Assembly: GCA_035353175.1 (NCBI GenBank)
Contig: DAOPZC010000055.1
Location: forward strand, 1-32,911
Length of the DNA: 32,911 bases
Source: DAOPZC01 sp035353175
Lineage (GTDB): Bacteria > Verrucomicrobiota > Kiritimatiellia > RFP12 > UBA1067
Direction of reading: 5' to 3'
Position numbers and translations under genes: made by a program. Positions 23,191 through 31,827 of the stretch are shown in pieces (the stretch's first letter is position 1; the number at the start of each line of letters is the position of its first letter). The notes beneath the pieces are model-generated. The model searched no databases. It saw only the letters and a list, made by a program, of their open reading frames with translations, and was not told the DNA's origin.

Positions 23191-24984
23191 ATGAAACGTT
23201 TTTGGCTGACACTGGCCTGTTGCGCCTGTACGTACGAGGTCATCGCCGCGCAGGTGGAGCTGATCTACACCTTCACGGACAAGACGGTGGAAAAAAAGAC
23301 GCTCGCGCTTGAGCCCGATGCAACGGGCGTCGTTAACGTCGTCCTTAAACGGGACGCGCTTCCGTCCCGGCTCGCCACGGTCGAGGTCCTCCCCGACTTC
23401 GCCTCGGCCAAAACAGGCGAAGCGGGCTATTTCGTCATGCCTAACGGCGAACTCGGCACCTTTCACGAAAAAAACGGCGAGCGGACCGCGCGGAACTACA
23501 TGCCCATGCCCGTGTTCGGCATGAAAAACCCGCGCGCCACCTTTGCCGCGATCGTCACCGGCACGCCCTACGATTTCACGTTGGTGACGCGGGCCAAAGA
23601 GGGCCGCTACACGATCGCCCCGCGTTTCGAACTGGGGGGACAACCGGCCTACGATGACATCGCCATCGCCTACCACCTGCTGAGCGGCGACCGCGCCGAC
23701 TATTCCGGCATGGCCAAGGTCTACCGGGACTATCAGCTCGCCCGCAAAGCGTGCGTGCCGCTGAAGGAACGCATCAAGACCCGGCCGGAACTCGCCTACG
23801 CCGCGAAGAGCATCGAGGTCCGTATCCGCCAAGGCTGGAAACCGATGCCGACCAGCGTGACCAATCAAACGCACGCCACAGAGCCGCCGATGAAAGTGGC
23901 CGTCACCTTCGACCGCGTCGGCGACATCCTGGACGAGTTCAAGCGTCAAGGCATCGGGCACGCGGAAATCTGCCTCGTGGGCTGGAACCAGAAGGGGCAC
24001 GACGGACGTTTTCCCGAGCTCTTCCCGGTCGAAGAACAGCTGGGCGGAGAGGCCAAGCTGCGAAAGCTGATCAAGAAGGCGCAGGCCATGGGATTCCAGA
24101 TCGTCTGCCACAACAACAGCTACGACGCGTATATGATCGCGGACACGTGGGATGCGGAATACATCATCAAAAAAGCAGACGGCGCGCTTTCGACCCACGC
24201 CGTTTACAGCGGCGGGCGGATGTACGATATCTGCCCGCAACGGTCTTTCGAGCGCTTCGCGCAGAAAGAGCTGCGAGCCATCGCGGACCTCGGCTTCCGC
24301 GGGCTCCACTACAACGACGTGCTGACCGTGGTCCAGCCGCGCGCCTGCTACGACCCGCGCCATCCGCTCAACAAAAACCAGGGCGCCGCCTGGGTGGGCA
24401 AGATCATGGGCGAGGCGCAGACGGTGATGGGCGGCAGCGCCTCCGAGGGCGGACACGACTTCTGCTGCGGGCAGCTGGATTACGCCCTCTATGCCTCCAT
24501 CGTCCCCCCCAAGCCGCACCCCATGGTGGACCGTTTTGTACCCTTCTGGCAGCTGGTCTACCACGGCATCATCCTGAACAATCCTTTCCCGCCGACCTGC
24601 AACTATACGATCAAAGATGCCGCCACGCGGCTGACGCTGACCGAGTTCGGCGGACGGCCATTCTTCTACTTCTACTCCAACTACCGCGACAACAAAGACG
24701 CCTGGATGGGAAAAGAGGATCTGACCTGTGGCGACAAGCGCGAGTTGCGGGCAAGCGTCGCCAAAATCAAGGAGGGGTACGACGAGTTCGACGCGCTTTG
24801 CCATCTGCAGACCGAGTTCATGGAGCGGCACGAGGCGGTCGCCAAGGACGTCTATCGCACGGCCTTTTCAAACGGCGCGGAAATCATCTCGAATTTCAGC
24901 CAGGAGGCGTTTTCGTACAAGGGCCAGACGGTCGAGCCGCTGAAGTTCGTCCTCGTGGAGCAAGCCGAATCCGCTGGCAAATGA
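23191..24984 (+). CDS. exported DUF5696-like putative glycosidase (array member 3)
   Basis: A 597-aa, more diverged member. The longer frame opens at 23152 inside the previous gene; ATG 23191 is preferred because AAAGGA lies about eight bases upstream and the signal peptide (FWLTLACCACTYEVIAAQ) then starts properly. The beta domain includes GYFVMPNGELGTFHEKNGER and PVFGMKNPRATFAAIVTG, and the hinge is DYSGMAKVYRDYQLARKA. Barrel motifs are CLVGWNQKGHDGRFPELF, QIVCHNNSYDAYMIADTW, LHYNDVLTV (Asp376) and GGSASEGGHDF (Glu419). The Asp-Glu interval of 43 residues is the same as in the other members. It is followed by the CBM9-like gene after 48 bp. Confidence 0.78.
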   Translation: MKRFWLTLACCACTYEVIAAQVELIYTFTDKTVEKKTLALEPDATGVVNVVLKRDALPSRLATVEVLPDFASAKTGEAGYFVMPNGELGTFHEKNGERTARNYMPMPVFGMKNPRATFAAIVTGTPYDFTLVTRAKEGRYTIAPRFELGGQPAYDDIAIAYHLLSGDRADYSGMAKVYRDYQLARKACVPLKERIKTRPELAYAAKSIEVRIRQGWKPMPTSVTNQTHATEPPMKVAVTFDRVGDILDEFKRQGIGHAEICLVGWNQKGHDGRFPELFPVEEQLGGEAKLRKLIKKAQAMGFQIVCHNNSYDAYMIADTWDAEYIIKKADGALSTHAVYSGGRMYDICPQRSFERFAQKELRAIADLGFRGLHYNDVLTVVQPRACYDPRHPLNKNQGAAWVGKIMGEAQTVMGGSASEGGHDFCCGQLDYALYASIVPPKPHPMVDRFVPFWQLVYHGIILNNPFPPTCNYTIKDAATRLTLTEFGGRPFFYFYSNYRDNKDAWMGKEDLTCGDKRELRASVAKIKEGYDEFDALCHLQTEFMERHEAVAKDVYRTAFSNGAEIISNFSQEAFSYKGQTVEPLKFVLVEQAESAGK

Positions 24985-25032
24985 CGCCCGGCCGGAATCG
25001 CCGCCGGCGGCCCGACAGACAGGAAGCGCAAA

Positions 25033-25680
25033 ATGACATCCCTCCTCATCAAACGAATCACCAACGACAAACCGCATTCGATCGCCGAGGTTGGCGCGGC
25101 GCTTGAAGCGGAAGCGCCGGAAACACCGGTTGCCTGCCTGAACTGGCCCCAACACCCCTATTGCCCGAAGGTCAGTTTCAGAATCGGACACATCCAGGCC
25201 GAGCTCTGGCTGAAATTCTATGTGGAAGAGGAGCGGATCCGCGCGCTGGAGACGCGCGTCCACGGCGAGGTGTACAAAGACAGCGCCGTCGAATTCTTCC
25301 TCTCGTTCGACAAGAAGAACTATTACAACTTCGAATGCAACTGCATCGGCACGCCGCACCTCGCGTATGGCCCAAGCCGGGAGAACCGGACCTTCATTCC
25401 CCTTCCGCTGATGGGGCAGCTCACCACCCTGCCTTCCCTAGGCAAGCAGCCCTTCGCGGAAAAGCCGGGCGGATTCAAATGGACGCTCACGGCCCGCATC
25501 CCGGTGACCTGCTTCACGTTCCACACCCTCACATCGCTCAGCGGCGTGCAGGCGACCGCCAATTTCTACAAAGTGGGCAGCGGACTCACCGTCCCCCACT
25601 ACGTCACGTGGAGCCCGGTCCGGACGCCCAAGCCCAGTTACCATTGCCCGGAATTCTTCGGCGACATCCGCTTCGAGTAA
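25033..25680 (+). CDS. CBM9-like carbohydrate-binding protein without a signal peptide
   Basis: A 215-aa single-domain protein similar to the family-9-like carbohydrate-binding or DOMON-type proteins. Typical features are WPQHPYCPKVSFRIGH near the N-terminus, LWLKFYVEEERIRALETRVH, VYKDSAVEFFLSFDKKNYYN, FECNCIGTPHLAYGPSREN and, towards the end, ATANFYKVGSG and the PSYHCPEFFGDIRF ending. AGGAAG stands before ATG 25033. No signal peptide or membrane segment is visible, so it is predicted to stay in the cytoplasm unless exported in some other way. It is probably cotranscribed with the three DUF5696-like genes and followed by operator site B. Binding of the oligosaccharide processed by the cluster is inferred. 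Confidence 0.8.
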   Translation: MTSLLIKRITNDKPHSIAEVGAALEAEAPETPVACLNWPQHPYCPKVSFRIGHIQAELWLKFYVEEERIRALETRVHGEVYKDSAVEFFLSFDKKNYYNFECNCIGTPHLAYGPSRENRTFIPLPLMGQLTTLPSLGKQPFAEKPGGFKWTLTARIPVTCFTFHTLTSLSGVQATANFYKVGSGLTVPHYVTWSPVRTPKPSYHCPEFFGDIRFE

Positions 25681-25691
25681 GCGCCGGTTGC

Positions 25692-25753
25692 GCATTTATC
25701 CCAACAATTTTGCGCGGTTATCGCTGGTTCAGAGTTGAGGGTTTTGAAACGAT
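25692..25753 (+). promoter_or_regulatory. candidate XylR-type operator/promoter, site B
   Basis: Half-sites GCATTTATC (25692-25700) and GCGGTTATC (25714-25722) are 22 bp apart, with AACA in between, and TGAAACGAT ends at 25753. The run from 25704 to 25715 (AACAATTTTGCG) is identical to site A. It lies 66 bp before the symporter start codon in an otherwise non-coding gap of 139 bp, so a second transcription start within the regulon is likely. Confidence 0.72.
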
Positions 25754-25819
25754 ATCCGCGACGGCTCAAGACTGGGAACAGGCCGCGAGGCCGGCTCGCA
25801 CGCACAGCAAGGAAACAAA

Positions 25820-27616
25820 ATGACACTGCACCCGATCGACTGGATCATCATCGCCCTGTTTTTTGTCGTCCTGATCGTCATCGGACTCGTGACGTCCAAG
25901 CAGGCCGGGAAAAACTCCAAAGAGTTTTTCCTGTCCGGAAACTCGATGCCCTGGTGGATGCTGGGCATCTCCATGTGCGCCGCCACGACCTCCACCAACT
26001 CGGCCAACCTGTTCACGGAAATCATCCGCAAAAACGGCATGGCCGGCAACTGGGTCTGGTGGGCCTTCCTCCTGACCGGCATGCTGACGGTCTTCGTGTA
26101 CGCGAAACTCTGGCACCGCACGGGCGCCAAGACGGACATCGAATTCTACGAACTGCGCTATAGCGGCAAAGCGGCCGCCATCCTGCGCGGATTCAGGGCC
26201 CTCTATCTGGGCGTCTTTTTCAACACGGTCATTACGGCGCTCGTCATCCTCGGCGCCATCAAAATCGGCGTCGTGATGTTTGACATCTCGCCGGTCAAGA
26301 TCATCGTCCTCACGGCGGTGGTCACCGTGATCTACAGCGCCCTGGGCGGCATGCGCGGCATCGTGATCGCGGATTTCTTCCAGTTCGCCATCGTCCTGAT
26401 CGGCGCGGTTCTCGCGGCGGTCGTCGCCGTCAGGCTCCCGCAGGTGAACGGGCTCGCCAATCTGTTCTCCCATCCGGACGTTGTCGGCAAGCTCAAGTTC
26501 TTCCCGGACTTTTCGAACACCGATCTGCTGATGTCCGTATTTATCATCCCGATCGCCGTGCAATGGTGGAACGTCTGGTATCCCGGATCGGAACCCGGCG
26601 GCGGCGGTTATATCGCGCAGCGCATGTTGTCGGCCAAAAATGAAAAACACTCCGTGGGCGCGTCCCTGATGTTCAACGCCATCCATTACGGGCTGAGGCC
26701 GTGGCCCTGGTACATCGTCGCCCTGTGTTCACTGCTGGTGTATCCCGACCTCGGTTCGCTGCGGGCGGCCTTCCCCAACGTGGACCCCAAGGTGATGGGC
26801 GACGATCTGGCCTACCCGGCCATGATGACCTTCCTGCCCGCCGGCGTGATGGGCATTGTCGTGGCGTCGCTTCTGGGCGCGCTGCTCTCGACGCTGGCCG
26901 CCCACCTGAACTGGGGCTCGTCGTATTTCGTCAACGATTTCTACAAGCGCTTCGTCAACCCGAAGGCCACGGAAAAGCAGCTGGTCCTCACCGGGCGCAT
27001 CGCCACGCTGGTGCTCATGGTCCTCGCCTGCGCGCTCGCGCCATTCCTGGAGAGCGCCAAGACGGCCTTTGACCTGGTCCTGCAGATAGGCGCGGGCACC
27101 GGGCTTCTGTTCCTGCTGCGCTGGTTCTGGTGGCGGATCAACGCCTTCAGCGAGATCACGGCCATGGTCGTTTCCTTCCTGGTCGCCGTTTTCTTCCAGC
27201 TGATCTACCCGCACCTGGGCGGGCCGGAGTTTGCCCAGTGGCAGAAACTGATCATCGGCATTGTCATCACGACCGCCGCCTGGGTCTCCGTCACGCTGGT
27301 CACGCGCCCGACCGATGACGCGACCCTCTTCCGTTTCTGCACGCTGATCCGTGCGGGCGGGCCGGGGTGGAAAACGATCGAGAAACGCGCCGAGGCGCAG
27401 GGCACGCCGATCGCCAAGGCCGGCGAGAAATGGGAGGTGCCAGCCGGCCTCCTGTGCATGACGCTGGCCTGCCTGGCCGTGCTTGCCGCGATGTTCGGGA
27501 TCGGCGCGTGCTTCTATGCCTGCGCGCTGAGGGCCGCAGGCCTGTTTGCCGTGGCCATCGGCGCGACGGCGCTGCTGTTCAAGATCCTGGCCCGAGTGTA
27601 TGCGAATAAGGAATAA
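25820..27616 (+). CDS. sodium:solute symporter (SSS family), probable sugar importer
   Basis: A 598-aa polytopic membrane protein with about 13-14 hydrophobic helices. The first is WIIIALFFVVLIVIGLV, followed by the family's conserved SKQAGKNSKEFFLSGNSMPW and MCAATTSTNSANLF. Later helices include ALVILGAIKIGVVMF, VVTVIYSALGGMRGIVIADF and LLGALLSTLAAHLNWGSSYF. The SSS family couples import of sugars, acids or other solutes to sodium. Its position within a glycosidase cluster, under its own copy of the shared motif, suggests it imports the liberated mono- or oligosaccharide. The next gene starts three bases after its stop codon. Substrate identity is inferred from context only. Confidence 0.93.
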   Translation: MTLHPIDWIIIALFFVVLIVIGLVTSKQAGKNSKEFFLSGNSMPWWMLGISMCAATTSTNSANLFTEIIRKNGMAGNWVWWAFLLTGMLTVFVYAKLWHRTGAKTDIEFYELRYSGKAAAILRGFRALYLGVFFNTVITALVILGAIKIGVVMFDISPVKIIVLTAVVTVIYSALGGMRGIVIADFFQFAIVLIGAVLAAVVAVRLPQVNGLANLFSHPDVVGKLKFFPDFSNTDLLMSVFIIPIAVQWWNVWYPGSEPGGGGYIAQRMLSAKNEKHSVGASLMFNAIHYGLRPWPWYIVALCSLLVYPDLGSLRAAFPNVDPKVMGDDLAYPAMMTFLPAGVMGIVVASLLGALLSTLAAHLNWGSSYFVNDFYKRFVNPKATEKQLVLTGRIATLVLMVLACALAPFLESAKTAFDLVLQIGAGTGLLFLLRWFWWRINAFSEITAMVVSFLVAVFFQLIYPHLGGPEFAQWQKLIIGIVITTAAWVSVTLVTRPTDDATLFRFCTLIRAGGPGWKTIEKRAEAQGTPIAKAGEKWEVPAGLLCMTLACLAVLAAMFGIGACFYACALRAAGLFAVAIGATALLFKILARVYANKE

Positions 27617-27619
27617 GCG

Positions 27620-28657
27620 ATGAATGCGAAAGAAGTCAAAGAACATGCGAAGCGGCTCGGCGCCGACCTCGTCGGTATTGCGCCGATGAGCCGTTTCGAG
27701 GGCTGTCCCAAGCAGAATGACGCGCGCTATATCTTTCCCGGCGCGAAATCGATGATCGTGCTCGGGTTCCGCATCGCGCGCGGCACGCTGCGCGGCATCG
27801 AAGAGGGAACCCTGTTCAGCACCTATCCCTCGATGGGCTACGCCGCGCTCAACCAGGTGTACGGCCCCATGGTGCTGTGGAACCTCACCCGCCTGCTCGA
27901 AGACGAGGGCTACGAGACCATCCCGATGCTCAACGCCAACGGCGGCGAGGCCATCAATCCGGTGACAGGCAAATTCCGCAAGGGCTGGAGCCGCCCCGTC
28001 GCGGACGGGAAGCCCTATCCCGATGTTCTGGTCCATTTCCGCTTGGCCGCCTACATGGCAGGGCTGGGCGAGATCGGCTGGAGCAAGGTCTTTCTGACCC
28101 CGGAGTTCGGGCCGCGCCAGCGCTTCGCCATCCTGCTGACGGACGCCGAACTGGAGCCCGACCCGATCTACGAGGGAAAAATCTGCGACCGCTGCAAGCT
28201 GTGCGTGAAGAACTGCCACGGCAACGCCCTCAGCATGAACGAATCCGTCAAGGTCACCGTCGCCGGGCACGAGATCGAATGGAACAAGCTCAATCCGCTG
28301 GCCTGCGAAAAAGGCATCCAAGGCGGAACCAACAGAGAGCTGAACCCGTTCGAGGAAGAGTACCCCAGAATGTACGGCTACGGACGCGCCATCGAGGGCG
28401 CCTGCGGCTGCATCCGCGCCTGCATGGTTCACCTCGAAGAGCGGAAGAAAATCAAGAACCTGTTCAAGAACAAATTCAGAAGCGGCCCGCAGTGGGAAAT
28501 CGACCGCTCCAAGCCGTATGAACTCACGTCAGAAGTGGCCGAATACTACGAGAAGCGCGGCATGGTCGAGGATTCCGAAGCGTATATCACGTACAACAAG
28601 CGCGATAACTACGGGACGGACAAGGCTAAGGAGAAGGTCAACCCGCTGATCGACTGA
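27620..28657 (+). CDS. QueG-like 4Fe-4S protein of unknown role
   Basis: A 345-aa soluble protein. The N-terminal half (AKRLGADLVGIAPMSRFEG, GAKSMIVLGFRI) resembles the corrinoid-binding part of epoxyqueuosine reductase and reductive dehalogenases. The C-terminal half has a ferredoxin-type cluster motif CDRCKLCVKNC (Cys189, 192, 195, 199) and further cysteines in ACEKG and CGCIRAC (262, 264, 268). It does not look like the housekeeping QueG itself: the surrounding sequence differs and the second cluster motif is irregular. AAGGA at the end of the symporter gene serves as ribosome site, so translation is coupled to the transporter. An electron-transfer or radical/cobalamin-like reductive step on an imported sugar or its aglycone is possible but unproven. 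Confidence 0.75.
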   Translation: MNAKEVKEHAKRLGADLVGIAPMSRFEGCPKQNDARYIFPGAKSMIVLGFRIARGTLRGIEEGTLFSTYPSMGYAALNQVYGPMVLWNLTRLLEDEGYETIPMLNANGGEAINPVTGKFRKGWSRPVADGKPYPDVLVHFRLAAYMAGLGEIGWSKVFLTPEFGPRQRFAILLTDAELEPDPIYEGKICDRCKLCVKNCHGNALSMNESVKVTVAGHEIEWNKLNPLACEKGIQGGTNRELNPFEEEYPRMYGYGRAIEGACGCIRACMVHLEERKKIKNLFKNKFRSGPQWEIDRSKPYELTSEVAEYYEKRGMVEDSEAYITYNKRDNYGTDKAKEKVNPLID

Positions 28658-28691
28658 ACGCTCAACGTCCAACGTTTAACGCTCAACGCTC
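28657..28691 (+). repeat. five-unit 7-bp tandem repeat starting at a stop codon
   Basis: Consecutive heptamers AACGCTC, AACGTCC, AACGTTT, AACGCTC and AACGCTC fill the gap between the 4Fe-4S gene and the next gene, followed by a diverged unit AAGTTGA. The first A is the last base of the upstream TGA stop. Confidence 0.8.
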
Positions 28692-28714
28692 AAGTTGAAA
28701 CCCTGGAGAGGAAG

Positions 28715-30745
28715 ATGAAACAGAACGCGTTGCTGTGCGTCGCGATTCTAGGCGCGGTCGTCATGCTTGGAGCGGAAGAGCCCAAACAGGGCAAGACGGA
28801 GGAGATTCTCGATCCGCTGACTTGCCGCTGGACGTTCGGCAACCATGAGCCGCTCTCCATGTACCGCCGCGCGGGCAGCAAGGTCACGGGGGGTGTTGAA
28901 GGCAGCGCCCTTTGGCTCGAAGATTGGCACCATTGGTTCGACAGCGAGGCATGCCCCTCGGTGATGCAGGAGCTCGGACTGAACTTCTGCCACTGCCGGT
29001 TCTACAAGGGCATGGGGTGGAACTTCGAGTCGCGCGATTTTCCGAACGTGAAGCGTTTCGTCGAAAACGCCCACCGCCACGGCGTCCGCGTGCTGGCTTA
29101 CGTGCAGTTCTCCACGCTGTATTATGAAACGATGCTGGACGAGGTTCCTGACCTTGCCGATTGGGCGGCCGTCGACGAAAACGGGAAGAAACGCTTTTAC
29201 AACAGCGCCTATTACCGTTGGTTGCCCTGCATCAACGCGCCGGGCTTTGAACCGTATCTGAAGAAGATGATCCGCATCGCGCTTACAGAAGGCGGCTTCG
29301 ACGGCATCATGTTCGACAACGCCGACGCACAGGCTTGCTACTGCTCGCGCTGCGCGGCGTTGTTCCGCGAAGACCTCGCCAAAGAACCTGACCCTGAGCG
29401 GCGTTTCGGTCTCCCCACGGTCAAGCATGTGTTTCCCCCTCCGGCGCGAAAGCCGGAGTATGGCGAGCTTCAAGATCCGATCGCGCAGCAGTGGCTCCGC
29501 TTTCGCAGCGAGCGTCTGACGGCGCTGTACCGGCGCCTGTACCTTCATGCCAAAAGCTGCAAGCCGTCGGCCATCGTCAGCGCCAACGTCGCCAACATCC
29601 GGCGGGCGAATATGGCCGGGAGCACCGCGCTGAACACGCCTGATCTCGCCGACTGTTTCGACCTCTTCGTGTCGCAATCGGGCAATGCGCCCGGCGTCAT
29701 CGACAGCTGTATCGTGAACCGGGTCCGCGAAATGAAGCTGGCGCAGGTCCTCCATGTGCCCATCTTGGCCCTCTGCGATGCAGATGCCGGGCTCTCGGAG
29801 GCGGCCGAGGCCCAATATTTTCTGCCGCTCATGGAGGATGCCGTTTTCGGCGGCATTCCCACAGACCGCACGGTCATGAAGCCGGATCGCAATATGGTGT
29901 CGCCCGAGCTTGTCGCGTTCCGCCGTCCGCTGCTCAAGCGGTTCAACAAGACCCTACGTGAAAACCACGAGAGTTTTGCCGCGCCGACATACGCGCCCCT
30001 GCACCTGCTCTATTCCCGTGAATCCATCATGTTCTCGGAAAAAGCGCACCAGGCCGTTCTCAGCGCAGAGGAGATCCTGCTGCGGAATCACCTGCCCTAC
30101 GGGCTGCTGCCCACCGCCGCCGACAAACCCCTGAAAATACCCTCGGATTGCAGCGTCTTGCTGGTGTGCGATCAGCGCTGCCTCTCGGATGCGGAGGTCG
30201 AGGCCCTCGTGCAGTATGCAAAAGGCGGCGGGCGCCTAATCGTCACAGGTGAATCGGGCTCGTATGACCCATGGTACAGCCAACGGAAAGAAAACCCGTT
30301 GTTCAAACGGCTCGCCGGCTGCGGCACGGCCCGATGCAGGGCGCAAACCGACTCCGCTCCGATCAAAAGCGCAAGCTGGACCATTCGGGTGGGTGCGCCG
30401 GCAGATGGCGGCCGCCGCCTGCTGGAGGACATCAACACGCTATGGCAATCCGAGCTCAGCATTCAGGCGCCGGCCACCGTTTTGGCGGAAGTCAAGCGTA
30501 GCGCCAACACCTTCTATGTTCATTTGGTGAACTACGCCAAAGACCCGGTCGAGCAAGGCGCGCGAATCGAAATCAAGAGGAAGCGGGCAAATCGGGCCGG
30601 TTGCACGTTTGCCGCCCCGCTGGAAAACGGCCTGTCGACGCCGGTCGCCGCAAAAGCCTCCGGCGAGGACGCAGACACGTTTGAACTCCCCGCTTTTCGC
30701 GAGTATGGCTGGGTTCGGATAGACCTCTCGAGCGCCGAAAAATGA
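28715..30745 (+). CDS. exported GHL6/GH42-like putative glycosidase
   Basis: A 676-aa secreted protein. ATG 28715 follows GGAGAGGAAG; the signal peptide is LLCVAILGAVVMLGAEE. Residues about 55-400 look like a TIM barrel of the hypothetical glycosyl hydrolase 6 type: GLNFCHCRFYKGMGW, HGVRVLAYVQFSTLYYE, FDGIMFDNADAQACYCSRC (Asp201 followed by a Cys pair) and SANVANIRR. Residues about 430-560 resemble the trimerisation domain of GH42 beta-galactosidases (LLPTAADKPLKIPSDCSVLL, LVQYAKGGGRLIVTGESGS). The C-terminus is a beta domain (FYVHLVNYAKDP). A beta-galactosidase-like or fucosidase-like activity is possible; no specificity can be given. It overlaps the longest frame of the next gene by four bases. 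Confidence 0.75.
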   Translation: MKQNALLCVAILGAVVMLGAEEPKQGKTEEILDPLTCRWTFGNHEPLSMYRRAGSKVTGGVEGSALWLEDWHHWFDSEACPSVMQELGLNFCHCRFYKGMGWNFESRDFPNVKRFVENAHRHGVRVLAYVQFSTLYYETMLDEVPDLADWAAVDENGKKRFYNSAYYRWLPCINAPGFEPYLKKMIRIALTEGGFDGIMFDNADAQACYCSRCAALFREDLAKEPDPERRFGLPTVKHVFPPPARKPEYGELQDPIAQQWLRFRSERLTALYRRLYLHAKSCKPSAIVSANVANIRRANMAGSTALNTPDLADCFDLFVSQSGNAPGVIDSCIVNRVREMKLAQVLHVPILALCDADAGLSEAAEAQYFLPLMEDAVFGGIPTDRTVMKPDRNMVSPELVAFRRPLLKRFNKTLRENHESFAAPTYAPLHLLYSRESIMFSEKAHQAVLSAEEILLRNHLPYGLLPTAADKPLKIPSDCSVLLVCDQRCLSDAEVEALVQYAKGGGRLIVTGESGSYDPWYSQRKENPLFKRLAGCGTARCRAQTDSAPIKSASWTIRVGAPADGGRRLLEDINTLWQSELSIQAPATVLAEVKRSANTFYVHLVNYAKDPVEQGARIEIKRKRANRAGCTFAAPLENGLSTPVAAKASGEDADTFELPAFREYGWVRIDLSSAEK

Positions 30746-30777
30746 ACGGGCGGGAAACGTTTTCAGGAAAGACGGAC

Positions 30778-31827
30778 ATGAAGTTTGCCATCGGCTATCA
30801 GCACGCGGAAGAGGGCGAGCCATTCTCGGCCATTGTGGCCGATTACCGTGACCGCATCGGTGAGGTCTACTTCCCGTGGGTCGGCCAGCCCTCCGGACGC
30901 CCGCTTCTGGGATACGGAACCGAAGCCACGCCTGACGATGTCCAGTTGACGCTGGAAAGTGAATTGAAGGCCTTCCGCCGCATGGGTGTCAAGCTCGACC
31001 TACTGCTCAACGCCAACTGCTATGGTGCGCGCGCGATCAGCGAGGAACTGGCCGACGAGGTCGCGTCGATCATCGAACACCTCGGCGCGCTGGGCTGCTG
31101 TCCCGAGATCGTCACGACGGCCTCGCCGATGATCGCACGCACCATCAAGAAACATTTTTCCGCCATCGAGGTCCGCGCCTCGGTCAACATGCGCATCGGA
31201 TCGGTCCAAGCCATGGGTTACGTGCAGGATCTTTTTGACAGCTTCTATCTGCAGCGCGACCTGCAACGGAACATCGGCTACGTGCGAAAAGTCCGCGAAT
31301 GGTGCGACCGGCACGGCAAGAAACTCTGCCTGCTCGCCAACAGCGGCTGTCTGCGCTTCTGTCCGGGCCAGACCTTCCACGACAACCTGATCGCCCACAG
31401 CGCGGAAGCCGAAGAGCAGGAGAACCTGCCGGACTGGAATCCGCATGTCTGCTGGAACCTCTACCGTGACCCTGAGAATTTTGTGGAGGTCCTGCGGTCC
31501 ACGTGGATCCGGCCCGAAGACCTGCACCTCTACGAAGGCCTGATCGACACGGTCAAGCTCGCGACCCGCCAGCACGCGCATCCCCGCATGGTAATCGGCG
31601 CGTATGCCGCAGGCCGCTTCGGTGGCAACCTGCTCGACCTGCTGGAACCGGGCTTCGCCCCCGCCTTCGCGCCGCGCGTGGTCGACAATGCGGCGTTCCC
31701 CTCCGACTGGGCCGAGCACATCGGACGCTGCCCCGGCGACTGCGAGACCTGTTCCTATTGCCGCGAGGTGCTCGCGCAGGTGCTCAAAACAAGCCCCTGG
31801 CCCCTCACCTCTCCATCAGGGTTCTAA
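30778..31827 (+). CDS. U32 peptidase-like, cysteine-rich TIM-barrel protein
   Basis: A 349-aa cytoplasmic protein. The frame opens with ATG 30742, overlapping the previous stop (ATGA), but ATG 30778 has AGGAAAG at a good distance and begins MKFAIGYQ, the expected first strand of the barrel. The middle (CPEIVTTASPMIARTIKKHF, EVRASVNMRIGSVQAMGYVQ, FDSFYLQRDLQRN) is like the U32/UbiU-UbiV/YhbU group, where proteins bind a 4Fe-4S cluster and act in hydroxylation or peptide-related reactions. Cysteines that could bind a cluster are CLRFCPG and CPGDCETCSYC. This is the second possible Fe-S protein in the operon. No protease catalytic signature is recognised, and the role in glycan use is unknown. 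Confidence 0.7.
   Translation: MKFAIGYQHAEEGEPFSAIVADYRDRIGEVYFPWVGQPSGRPLLGYGTEATPDDVQLTLESELKAFRRMGVKLDLLLNANCYGARAISEELADEVASIIEHLGALGCCPEIVTTASPMIARTIKKHFSAIEVRASVNMRIGSVQAMGYVQDLFDSFYLQRDLQRNIGYVRKVREWCDRHGKKLCLLANSGCLRFCPGQTFHDNLIAHSAEAEEQENLPDWNPHVCWNLYRDPENFVEVLRSTWIRPEDLHLYEGLIDTVKLATRQHAHPRMVIGAYAAGRFGGNLLDLLEPGFAPAFAPRVVDNAAFPSDWAEHIGRCPGDCETCSYCREVLAQVLKTSPWPLTSPSGF

Noticed and set aside
21075..24831. Minus-strand frames of 561 and 570 codons
   Set aside because: They mirror the paralogous DUF5696-like genes; their mutual similarity simply reflects the sense-strand paralogy.
27620..28657. Housekeeping queG (epoxyqueuosine reductase)
   Set aside because: The N-terminal fold and one cluster motif match, but the second cluster motif is irregular and the operon context is sugar transport, so I call it only QueG-like.
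28657..28691. CRISPR array
   Set aside because: The units are 7 bp with no spacers, so it is a simple tandem repeat. No cas genes are present.
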